Positions 1-9,432 of a stretch of 64,000 bases of DNA are shown here, one piece after another. The notes below the pieces were generated by a model that saw only the letters and a list, made by a program, of their open reading frames with translations, had not been told where the DNA came from and searched no databases. How positions within the stretch are numbered: the stretch's first letter is position 1; each line of letters begins with the position of its first letter. This stretch comes from Ophioderma brevispina (taxonomy: Eukaryota > Echinodermata > Ophiuroidea > Amphilepidida > Ophiodermatidae): NCBI GenBank assembly GCA_023653785.1, contig JAMKCH010088206.1, positions 62,001 to 126,000 of the forward strand. Direction: 5' to 3'. A program made the translations under genes and the position numbers.

Positions 1-43
1 ATTTTCAGCGATTATAGGAGATTTTTAATATTATAGAAAAAGA

Positions 44-560
44 AATAAGGTGAACTCTGAAAGCTGCTATATGTATAAACGCGAGCCTCTGCGAGTGAAT
101 TTAAGGTATTTTCAATGTTTAATAGAAAGAGCATTCCTTGAAATCCTTTTTTCTACGGAAACTAAATTAATCGTCATAAAAAATGAAATATCTTACAAGT
201 TTTCCGCCCAATTCCTGCGATTTTTTCAAGGGAAGAGCGTTATGTAAAAACGCGAGTCTCTGAGACTGATATTAAGACATTTTCAATGTTTAATAGAAAG
301 AGCATACCTTGAAATACTTTTTTCTACGGAAACTAAATTAATCGTAAGATATTTCATTTTTTATGACCGGTTTTCTGCCCAAAACCTGCGATTTTGCAAT
401 GGGAGAGCGTTATATAAAACGAATTCCAACACATTTCATATGTAAAAACGCGAGTTTCTGGGACTGAATTTAAGACATTTTCAATGTTTAATAGAAAGAG
501 CATACCTTTAAATACTTTTCTCTACGGAAAGTCAAATTATTGTCCGTAAGATATTTCACT
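44..560. repeat. three-copy tandem repeat with an internal flip
   Basis: Three diverged copies begin near 71, 243 and 441, each opening with a word like AAACGCGAGTCTCTG, followed by a shared TTCAATGTTTAATAGAAAGA segment and a TTTTCTACGGAAA segment. Spacing is about 172 and 198 bp. In copy 1 a 22-bp block (175-196) is the exact reverse complement of the equivalent block in copy 2 (344-365), while the sequence on both sides stays in the same orientation. Open frames here are short and show no protein similarity. No gene is seen from 560 to 990. Confidence 0.75.
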
Positions 561-990
561 TTTTATGTTTTCTTTTTCACTCCGTTCATATAATCTTGTG
601 CGAAATTTTTGGGACATTTGGTCATAATGACCCTTTCCACGCTCCCCTATATCAATGTTGGCTGATATTGGTACCTGTGAGTGATGATGCTGTATGTTTA
701 CCTCAAGATCGTTTAGCCAATAAAATGTGTTAAATAACGTCATTAAAATATGCAAAATCTTATTTTCCCTTTTATTTAAAAAAAAAGTTTTAAAAACTCT
801 TGTAGAACTCGATTCCTGCTCTTTGTATTATACTTATTTAGTTTAATTTGAAAAAAGGGGAGTACACATATATATTTTTACGGCTCCAGTTATTTTACGT
901 TCTGCACGTTGTGAGTCCCAGCTGCCAGTCAAAACGCGGTTTTTTTACACGTTTATTTTTAACAGTGTACTGTTCTTACGTGTTTTACAG

Positions 991-1188
991 GTGCTTACGA
1001 AGGGAGTATACCTGTATGCGTTAAGGGGGCTACTTGGCAGGTCACAGCGTGTGGCATTATTTGCGTTTTGCCATATAATGGGAATTGTTTCGGCAAAGAC
1101 GGTGTACACTGACCTGATGCCGATGATACAGCGACATCTTCACCGGAGCATGGTCATCATGGATCGTGAATTTCCAGAGACGCTAAAA
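991..1188 (+). pseudogene. CACTA/EnSpm-like transposase, DUF4218 exon 1
   Basis: A 66-codon open exon follows a splice acceptor (TTTTACAG) and ends at a good donor (GTATGT). The peptide contains ALRGLLGRSQRVALFAF and ends MDREFPETLK. This matches the start of the DUF4218 domain of CACTA/EnSpm-type transposases, in which a LRGLLP/R-type motif is followed about 50 residues later by a FPxSL-type motif. The second half of the domain lies at 2626-2728. The two exons do not join in phase as read (one base too many), so the copy is probably dead or carries a sequence error. The catalytic part of a CACTA transposase would lie upstream and is not seen in the window. Confidence 0.6.
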
Positions 1189-1284
1189 GTATGTTGATCT
1201 GAAAGTGTTAAACACTTTATTTATTGCCAAAAATGATTGATTTATTCACTGCCGAAATGATCACATTAACATGGTATGCTTTGC

Positions 1285-1724
1285 CAATATAAACGAAAAT
1301 TTTGTGCTAGATCTAAGTTTACCCTCCATATTGTTAGGTGTAAACTTGAATGAAAAGCATTTCGTTTAATGAATTATATCATTAATTATGCATTATTTTG
1401 TCATCTACAAATGCATAATTACTCGCAATTTTCAAGATTCAAGAGATTAAAAATAGAGCAAACATTGAATTATGAAGAAAAGCTAAATCACGATATTTAT
1501 CATTTGCTGATTTAGATAAATTGTCAATGCTCTTTTAAATTATCACTTTATTATTGTCATTTTTATGTATATTTTAATTTGTAAAAATTTGTTGAACGTG
1601 TATGCACTTTGCTAATGTGTTTATCTTGTAACATTTGTTGAATGTAATTTTAACTTTGTCAATGTTTTGGTAATTTTGATATCATTGTTAATAAACTACG
1701 CTCTGAAAGGGCCGAATAAAAAAA
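1285..1724 (+). mobile_element. retroposed insert with poly(A) tail
   Basis: An AT-rich insert of about 440 bp ends in AATAAA plus a run of nine A and is flanked by a 17-bp direct repeat (AACATGGTATGCTTTGC at 1268-1284 and 1725-1741). The poly(A) end and long target-site duplication are the marks of LINE-driven retroposition. The body resembles a 3' untranslated region and contains no recognisable protein, so it could be a 5'-truncated LINE tail or a processed transcript. It sits in the intron between the two DUF4218 exons and is therefore younger than that element. Confidence 0.72.
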
Positions 1725-2054
1725 AACATGGTATGCTTTGCAAGAAAACCAAGAGTATTGTAGTCCATATAGGCAGTCATGCTTTCACAATATTATTGAA
1801 AATCTTTCTGCATCCAAAATTCCAAATAATTTAAAAACTAATTCAATGCCTATACTGCATGTATTGCAATTATATTATTTGTCGCATGCTTAGTGGACCC
1901 TTTAAGTCGAATGAGAAAACAAACATAACCTGATTTAAGACTGTCATGTTCAGTCAGTATGATCGGCTTTCGCGCTCGCTATATAGGCATATCAAAGAAT
2001 ATAAGCTGCGGGCCGCTCCCTAAAAACCTAAGGGGGATAACCCAATTTTAGCAT

Positions 2055-2344
2055 ATGAAGTTTTCTCTTGATAGAATGGCCTTCATCCCAAAACCCCATG
2101 TAAAGTTTCGCACTGATATTTCATCCGTTTTGATGTGTCTAGCAACAACGTGGTTTTGTAGCCCCATAGAGTACTTTAATAAAATTATACTGGTCCGCCA
2201 AAATGGGGCACATTTTCGCTCACCAAACCTCCTTTATAGCACTAATATAATAGATTTCACAGGGTAAATGAGACAAATAGTAGCTTCGTCTACCAAACGT
2301 TTGACCACGTTTCTACTTCTGGTAAAATCTGGGGTTCTGGGGAT
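2055..2344. repeat. dispersed repeat, copy A (partner at 56.93 kb)
   Basis: This stretch shares long blocks with 56930-57188: a CCCAAAACCCCAT block, AAAATGGGGCACATTTTCGC, and a TAAAATCTGGGGTTCTGGGG block in the same order and orientation. Copy A is interrupted by small indels. No terminal inverted repeat was identified, so the element class is unknown. It may be a piece of a larger family. Confidence 0.7.
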
Positions 2345-2461
2345 TTTTTTTTTTTTTTAAACCAAATTGTTTGATTCGCATTTATAATTGAATATCATTT
2401 GTGGCAAAACATTTTTTTCAGGCAGGGACACATACCACAATGATCATGACAGCACGATTTT

Positions 2462-2500
2462 AGTGACACATACACACAGACATACACACATACGCACAGC
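2462..2500. repeat. CA-rich microsatellite
   Basis: Imperfect CA/CATA run. The rest of 2345-2625 shows a poly(T) tract at 2346-2358 and no gene. Confidence 0.6.
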
Positions 2501-2625
2501 GGATTGCTAAATGATCCTGCCAGCTATTATTAGCGGCCCAATTATTTTGGGGAGAGGAAGCGGGCATATGAACTAATTGTATTCCCTGCACGTTTTTATT
2601 TTATTTTTTTTTTCACTTGATACAG

Positions 2626-2728
2626 ACTATCTGTGGCACTGCTTCATCACTTGCCAGAATTTTTGAAGCGATACGGGCCGGTGCAAAGTTATTGGATGTT
2701 TTATTTTGAGCGAATGATCCACCATCAT
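2626..2728 (+). pseudogene. CACTA/EnSpm-like transposase, DUF4218 exon 2
   Basis: After a pyrimidine-rich tract and TACAG acceptor, the frame starting at 2627 reads LSVALLHHLPEFLKRYGPVQ, then SYWMFYFERMIHH, up to a GTAAGC donor. The HHLPEFLKRYGPV...WMFxFER pattern is the most conserved part of DUF4218, so this continues 991-1188. One base (2626) precedes the reading frame and does not fit the phase-0 end of exon 1. Exon 2 ends in phase 0, which matches the phase of the next exon at 3265. Confidence 0.68.
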
Positions 2729-3264
2729 GTAAGCAGATTGCATACTAGTAAACACTCCTGAAGCATCAATAGTGACTTCGTATCGGGTAAGTCAAACGTG
2801 GCGTCATCTGATCAATTTGATATTCACATTGCATTTAAGTTATTTGTTTGACATTTCGTTTAATTCGCATGTCGATATTTTTAAGTGCGAAGTGTTGGTA
2901 AAACAAGCGTAATAAGTTAACAGGGTATACGAGAATTTAAGGGTACAAAGAAATGAACTGATGTAAATGAGATGATATCGGTCGGGATTCGTGAAATTAC
3001 AATGAGAACCATGCAGTATGTTGTTTTAGGCCAGTCTGTGCATGAAACCATATAGAATGAACTGGTGATACCTCCAACTAATCTACCAGTATTGACCAGC
3101 GAGCTCACTGCATGACCTAATATTATAAAAGCGAACACTAAATTGCAGTTTAGGAAAATGTAACATACAGAAATAAACCTCGTTATTGTATGTATTAAGA
3201 AGATAACGCTTCTCCCAAATGAATATTGGAGTAACGGTTCTCTTTTGCGGGTTTTCTGTTACAG

Positions 3265-3708
3265 ATTGATGCATTTTGTGCACTATTTGGCATGGGAGAG
3301 AAGGCGAAGACGGAAGGACCAGTTGACCAGGGATTCAGAGAATATTACAAAGAAGAGAGAGGACACACGTGGAGGGGAGGCGACGATAGTGCACACGACG
3401 GAAGCGTTGTATACGTGAGAGACGACAGTGGGGTTTATTTTGGAAGGGTACAGTCTTTTTTTACGGTTCCGGGGTCTGGGTCAAGATACGCAAAAATACA
3501 CTGGTTTGAGAGGGCCACGGAAGATCCGGACTCAAAACTCCTGACATGCAAGACCAACACCCAGTCTTTCCAGTATCCAGCTGTACCAGTTGATTCTTTA
3601 AGCCAACCACTCATCTTTGCTGAGGAAGGGCACACCCTTTTCGCTCTGGATTTTCTGGACCAAGAAAGGACGCGGGAGCTTTTGGATTGGATGGACGCAG
3701 TTTTGTAA
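3265..3708 (+). pseudogene. CACTA-like transposase, C-terminal exon
   Basis: A 147-codon open exon begins at a CTGTTACAG acceptor and ends with TAA. The first in-frame ATG is at 3292, but the frame is open from the acceptor. The peptide has a charged, probably disordered start and then a compact segment with VYFGRVQSFF and YAKIHWFE, and ends near LDWMDAVL. A beta-rich YFGRVQxF...WFE segment after DUF4218 is like the YYGVLxxI...CxWFD pattern of DUF4216-like domains in CACTA transposases. The family call rests on that pattern and on the exons upstream. It is the best preserved open frame in the window. Confidence 0.5.
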
Positions 3709-4387
3709 TACTAGTAGTTAATGTGTTTTTAGCCAGGAAAGTTATTTTTGAAACAATTTTTTTTCACTCACATGCCCAATTTTACGTATCTTGATTGTCA
3801 ATTCTGTATTGTACAAGACATAGGCTATCAGAAATGCTTAACATCTTAAACGCTATCAAACTTATTTTATACTCTGTTAAAAATGTCTGTAAATATTCCA
3901 TATTTCCCCTTAAAAATATGGAATTTGTTTGGTAAAGCATGAGTTTATGCAAATTAGTGTGATTATAACCAACTTCACCCACTCAAACACCTATGCATAA
4001 TAGGAAACACGTTTGTTGGTGATATAAGAATATACCCGTATATAGCCTATATGCCCTATTATGTGTTTGAATGGGCGAAGTTAATTAGCATGCTTTAAGG
4101 AACATATGCCGCATTTTTAAGGGAAAATATTAAATATTGTAATTAGAGTCGAAAAATTAAGATTTTAGTTACAGTTTAATTATCCGTTTACACGATCAGT
4201 ATTTTCGTTCGTTTAAACGTGTACCCGGTGACGGTAATAACGACTTCCGAATTTGGCGCTTCCACGCAAATGCAATTCTAGCGCCATAAAACGTTCGTAA
4301 TCAGGTTACCCGGCTTTGCATTCGATCATATTATCATATTGAACCATTAAGTGTTGTTTGTACTTACCTATACGTTATGTTTTAATC
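3709..4387. other. AT-rich DNA, nothing recognised
   Basis: Downstream flank of the transposase relic. It contains a word CTTAAAAATATGGAATTTG-like stretch and a loose repeat of ATAATTAGCATG-like sequence, but no exon, tRNA or clear element end. Confidence 0.5.
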
Positions 4388-4690
4388 CAGAGGGTGTATT
4401 GAGTCAATCCCACAATGCACCGGTTTTGGGAAATTTCACCTCAATAGGGTCACGTGATCCCATTAAAAATCCTATTCTTTACACATGAAAACCTTGACTT
4501 TTACGCTCATTTTAGCCCAGAAAGCGTTAGTACTTCAGACCGTGTCTGACCCTTGGATTGACTAATTGATGGGAAGTTTTAGCCTGATTATGAATTGTCT
4601 TGTGGTGCTTAACTTTTGGAACACATTGAAACCCTTTCCGAAATTCCGTTATGCTGTCAGGACTGCAATTAAACTGTCTTAAAATTTAAC
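4388..4690 (-). mobile_element. MITE family 1, decayed copy
   Basis: Starts CAGAGGGTGTATTGAGTCAA and continues with CCCACAATGCACCGGTTTTG and GGGTCACGTGATCCCA, which is the right half of the 23152-23426 element read in reverse orientation. Similarity continues, with gaps, through TTTTGGAACACATTG near 4616-4630. The far terminal repeat is decayed. Noncoding. Confidence 0.65.
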
Positions 4691-5341
4691 TGTGGTGTAA
4701 GCCCTTCAAATTTGATAGCATCTTCACGTTTCGCTATGATTTACCATTCAAAATTGATCCTTCTTCATATCATAAACTCTGATAATTTACCGTGATAAAG
4801 TCTTCCTATTTTTCTAAGATTTCAATAGTCTTGCGTATCCTTAGGCCTATACTGTTATTAAAACTGATCCTTCATATAACATAGTGGGCAGTCCACTCAT
4901 TATAATGCGTGCGGTTTCAAAGACTTGAAAATCGGCAAAAGGGTGGGTGCTGACATTTTTCCACTAAAAGGAGTGACTTGTATAAAGCGTTGAGACGAAT
5001 ATAAAGGGGTGGCCGTAAAATTTCCTGTAAACATTGAAACGTAATACTACTCCCACTTCCTTCGCCTTGCTCGCATAAATGTTCTCTCGCTTCCCTGGTC
5101 AGCTCGCTCGATTGCCAAAAACCTCACAGCACTCATGAAGCATGTTATGTATCTCATCGGGCGGGAGCTCCAATCAGCATCAGTTTTAGACTTGTTTTAT
5201 TTAAAGAATCGGTGATTGGTCAATCGTTTATTATTTACTAAAAATAGCTTGTGTCTTCCCCCTATTTGTGTGAATTAAAATAGCTTTCGTAAATGATCGC
5301 ACGATCGGAAACCCCCCGTCCCGATGATTTTTAGTCTGTCT

Positions 5342-5483
5342 AAAATGGCGGCGCCATGGGAGTTGGGATCGCGTGATTTTTGGCGAAGAAGATTCAGATT
5401 CTGATGCAGAATTTGAGGGATTTGATGCAGATGAGATTGAGAAGAAAGATAAAGAACATGATAGTGGGTCTGAAGGACTTTGA
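5342..5483 (+). pseudogene. CpG-rich start region with acidic coding scrap
   Basis: The word AAAATGGCGGC at 5342-5352 matches the YY1 initiator-type site AANATGGCGGC, with an ATG at 5345. A different frame then reads GEEDSDSDAEFEGFDADEIE and KKDKEHDSGSEGL to a TGA at 5481-5483. The very acidic composition ending in FEGF-like words is typical of N-terminal leaders of animal transposon proteins. The ATG and the acidic frame are not in phase, so this is at most a broken first exon. Function unknown. Confidence 0.35.
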
Positions 5484-5921
5484 TATTGGAGCTAATCATG
5501 TACCAAATTGCGTATGTGCCCAGTCATGCCATTCTGAGACCGAGCCTTGACTGGCCGAGGCCTAGCAGCCTGATTTTGACATGGATGTTGTATCATAACG
5601 CAATTTTGTTCAACGTTCATTTTCGCGTACCTCTGTGTACGAATTTGGATATCTGACCAAAAAAAAATAAATATATGATAGGCCTATAGATAATTGTCAC
5701 TTTTATATACAGAGCACATGTGCAATTTATGTTACTGTTTTTACACATTACTGGTATCACAAATATTGCTTGCGAATGGTAAAAAGGGTGGGGTCGAAAT
5801 TTGCGGTAAAAATGGTGTCTCGATTAAGGGTGGGGGGTCAAATCAAAAGGGTGGGGTCAAACCCCACTGGCCCCACTATGTATTATAACTCTGATAATTT
5901 ACCGTGCTAAAGATCTTACCT

Positions 5922-6300
5922 TTTACTGGGATTAAAGTGACAGGAGGAGATTTTTTAGAGATACAAATTTCCCTTCCCGTCAAATCTTGGCACTGGATCG
6001 TTTGTAGACCACCTCCCGAGAACGTTTTCGAAGCCATATTGACAAACGGAGGTGCAAAAGAAAAACCGCAAGCCTTGTTTTTGAACTGCCTGCTGCCGTG
6101 ATCGTCCCTAAACACCGTGCTTTGACTTTCTGTCGTGCACGACAGAAACTACTAGTACTGAATTATCATCTTATTACATAAAAGACGGCGTATTCGGCTT
6201 TATTCACTTTCAGGTGTGATCTAATACATTGGTAAAGAAAGCATTCCAAATATGTACAAAAAAAAAAACAGGGGTTCGAGAAAAATTGGGGGCGCTTCCC
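5922..6300. repeat. dispersed repeat B, better preserved copy
   Basis: Matches 8690-9022 over nearly its whole length. Shared landmarks in order are GTGACAGGAGGAGATTTTTT, CGAGAACGTTT, TTTGACTTTCTGTCGTGCAC, a CATCTTATTACATAAA block and GAAAAATTGGGGGCGCTTC (the second copy has small differences). TTTCTGTCGTGCACGACAGAAA around 6125-6146 is a near-perfect palindrome, which is partly lost in the other copy. Open frames on both strands here are shadows. Confidence 0.8.
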
Positions 6301-7652
6301 TTCGCTTCCGGTAAAATCCTCATGTCTCTTTTAATAGTCTTGTGTTACTTTATACTGTTATTTTTGTCATAATTTTACTTCATTTAGTCCAGTCTTACAT
6401 TTTACTGTGATTTAGCCAGTCTTCAAAATCCGGCGAATGTTCATTATGTTGGTACAGAATAATGCCATTATAACGTAATTTCTAACTCTTCCGATTTACT
6501 GAGATTTTTAGTCTTCATTTCTGTTGTTTTTTAAATATTCAAATTTTATTAATTTTTAATCTTTGCATTTAAAGAGTAAAGAATGTGTGTTTTAACAGAC
6601 TTTTCCGTAAAACAATATTAAGCTTTTTGTGTCAATTTTACAAATTTGCCTCAGATTACGGTAAACATTGTATATTTTATTAGGATTATCCGTAATTTTA
6701 AAATACAGAAGTTCAGGACATTTTGCTGCTAGAAATTTTCAGAAATTTCCGTAAATTAAAAAGTTATAATTTTTCTGTTTTATGATTTTTTTTTTTTATC
6801 ATGGCGCGTAATATAAAAACCACAGAATTCAAATTTAGGAAATAATTTATCACATTGAAAGAGCTGAAGAGGCATTTCTTATTGTGTTTTAGTGACATTT
6901 TTCCGTAAAATTGATTTCCGTTATTTTACCTAAATTTTTAACAGTGTATGTATGTGTTTTATGTATAGTTGTATGCATTGTGTGGTATGTATGCCTGTAT
7001 TTGTGTGTGTGTGTACGTTTATGTATGTATGTATGTATACCTACATGACAAATGACAATGAATAATGCATCCGTAGTCCGTCAGTTGAGTTGACTAATTT
7101 AAAAACAAACTATAAATTTGTAATTCGTCATTTATTTTGTCATACACTCAGCTTTTAATTTGTTATATACGAACAGTGCAAATACGGCAATTGTTGTCAT
7201 TCATTTTTTGTCATGCTAAGTAATGGAAATATCTGTGATAAAAATAATTTGAAAAGCTGGTAATTGATAATTTAATGCATTTTTAGCTTTATTTATTTCT
7301 GAATGATAAAAATAATATTTGCAGTTTCATTTGTCAAATAAGACCATTTTCGTGAAAAATTAACAGTGTGGTCTTGGGGTTAAACACTGAAAGTTATATG
7401 AGATGAAATATTGACGTTTTATTCGCAAATGGAAACCACGCGTCATATTAATTCGCTTTGGTTCTCGCTATACAAACTCATGAGCTAATAAAATATCAAT
7501 TCCCATTGTGCAGTTCAATAGCTTTCATTCTCCATTTATTGAGCAAAAACACACCCTGTTTTTGGTACGATTTATGATACCCAGAACACAGCATACATGG
7601 TCAGCTGCTGTTAGCATGTGTCCATCCAAGGCTATATTGAACTGAGCCCTTA
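6301..7652. other. AT-rich DNA with scattered repeat scraps
   Basis: Recurrent words such as TTTTCCGTAAAA and TTTACTGTGATTTA suggest old decayed repeats. A TG/TATG-rich microsatellite lies at 6995-7040. No exon or RNA gene is seen. Confidence 0.5.
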
Positions 7653-7735
7653 GTTTCAATTTCAAGTTTATTGACATATGCCTCTGGCCCAAATCATACA
7701 TATCACATAATAACAGTAAATTATACCTTACAGAG
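7653..7735 (-). mobile_element. LINE 3' end with TTGAAA-type tail
   Basis: On the minus strand this ends in CAATAAACTTGAAATTGAAA, preceded by GGGCCAGAGGCATATGT. A short TTGAAA-like microsatellite tail instead of poly(A) is characteristic of CR1-like LINE 3' ends in invertebrates. No reverse transcriptase sequence is attached, so this is a tail-only, 5'-truncated copy. Confidence 0.45.
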
Positions 7736-8121
7736 GGTGGTGAACAATAATCAATATCATTTCTATTTTAAGAGCTAAATATATAAACTTTCCACACTTG
7801 TTGAATTCCTTTTTTCTCACTTGTCAGTAATTGTTTGAATGTAAACAGATGAGCATGTCCTACCTTCGGGGATATGACCGGGTTAGGACACGGCGCAATA
7901 TGACGGATATCGTCAATTTGACATTTACTTGTCATGTGTCATGATTTACTATAGGCCTACTGCATATCGTAATTCATAAAAAAGTGTGTTAATAAGGTTA
8001 ATTAATTTGTTTGCAGAGTATATCTTTACTTATGTGAAAGATTTAATAAAATGTTTTAAACACATTAATTGCTTTTGTTGTTGTTCGTTGTCGCTAGTAT
8101 AACCATAATAGTGAGTTCAAC

Positions 8122-8227
8122 TTCATCGGCAGACGTCTGCCGACGCTAGCTAGCCTTTTAATTGAGCTTTTAATCTGGCGCGAAAAGCATGTTCGAAAGA
8201 CTAGAGCGGCAGACGTCTATCGATGAA
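8122..8227. repeat. nested palindromes
   Basis: Outer 21-bp arms at 8122-8142 and 8207-8227 are inverted with two mismatches. The left arm contains a perfect 16-bp palindrome CGGCAGACGTCTGCCG (8127-8142), and GCTAGCTAGC at 8145-8154 is another. This could be the remains of a tiny inverted-repeat element. Confidence 0.7.
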
Positions 8228-8689
8228 CATATCACCCACCTTTAGCATCTCTGATTTAAAACAAGAGTGTTTGAAGAGGGTTGTGGACAATTAGCGACTA
8301 CGGAATAAACTTCTGAAGTTCAACTCCGTTGCCATGGCAGCGTGGGTCTTTGTTCTAATATAGTTTAGTGCATGTCTTTTACGACTGTCGGGGAATTTCT
8401 GAGAAATAGTTTTGATGTGAGAGCAGATTGTTTTTGTCGTGGTTCGTGTTAAACATCGTGGAGAATACATAGATAAAGCAATTGGGAATGCAGGAAGAGG
8501 TTCGAGTTAGCCGAACTTCGTGTTAATTTGTTCGAGTTAACCGCAAAGGTTTGTACACAAAGTAGGCCCTATATGGTTTCAAACGGGAATGCGTGTCTAA
8601 CCACTTGTTAGCGAAGTTACGGGTTAGGCGGGTTCGTGTTAACGAGTTGCTATAAGTATAACAACAGTGTTCAGTTTGTTATATCGTGT

Positions 8690-9022
8690 TGGCTTAAAAT
8701 GACAGGAGGGGATTTTTTTAGGATATGAATTTCTCTCAACCGTTCAACTGGATCGGTTGTAGACCTACCGAGAACGTTTGGAAGGTTTATTGGACAAACA
8801 GATGCAAAAGAAAACCGCAAACCTTGTTATGAACTTGTCTGCTATCGTTCCCCATAGAAAACCATGCTTTGACTTTCTGTCGTGCACGTCAGAAACTACT
8901 AAATCATCATCTTATTACATAAAGACGTCGTATTCGGCTTATTCACTTCATGCATGATCTAATACATTGGTAAGCATCCCAAATATATAAAAAAACCTAG
9001 GTTCGAGAAAAATGGGGGCGCT
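8690..9022. repeat. dispersed repeat B, indel-rich copy
   Basis: Second copy of 5922-6300 in the same orientation, shortened by many 1-15 bp deletions. It has lost most of the hairpin in TTTCTGTCGTGCAC. Most differences are deletions, not substitutions. Confidence 0.8.
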
Positions 9023-9243
9023 TCTTTCTGGAAATCTCATGTAAGTTTGAAATATTTCTTAAACAACTCACAATCGTTATCCGTTTACGGACAGAAAATA
9101 CAAAATTGTGAATTTCTTATAGATACGACCGAATTTGCACATAGGCCCTATGATTAGGTATAGGCTTACACGTGGATTTCTAAGGCTATATGGTTCAGAC
9201 GATATATAAATATCTTAAGGTAGGCCGTCAAAAAAAAATAGCC

Positions 9244-9409
9244 GGGATACCTCAGGATCCCTCCCATCCCGAATATGCGGGATCTATTGTATTCATCCCG
9301 ATCCACTTGAAACAGGTCAAACTCAGTGCCCCAAACCTTGTGCAAGCACTGGTAATTGCCATAAAAAGTTGAGCAAACAAGGCAATAGTGACGGGATACT
9401 TCAGGATCC
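9244..9409. repeat. GGGATACYTCAGGATCCC direct repeats
   Basis: The 18-bp word GGGATACCTCAGGATCCC occurs near 9245 and, with one change, near 9392, with further CCCGAT/GGGATC words between. Two overlapping open frames on opposite strands are a by-product of this low-stop sequence; neither resembles a known protein. Confidence 0.5.
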
Positions 9410-9432
9410 CGTACCACTCTGCACGTAATCAA

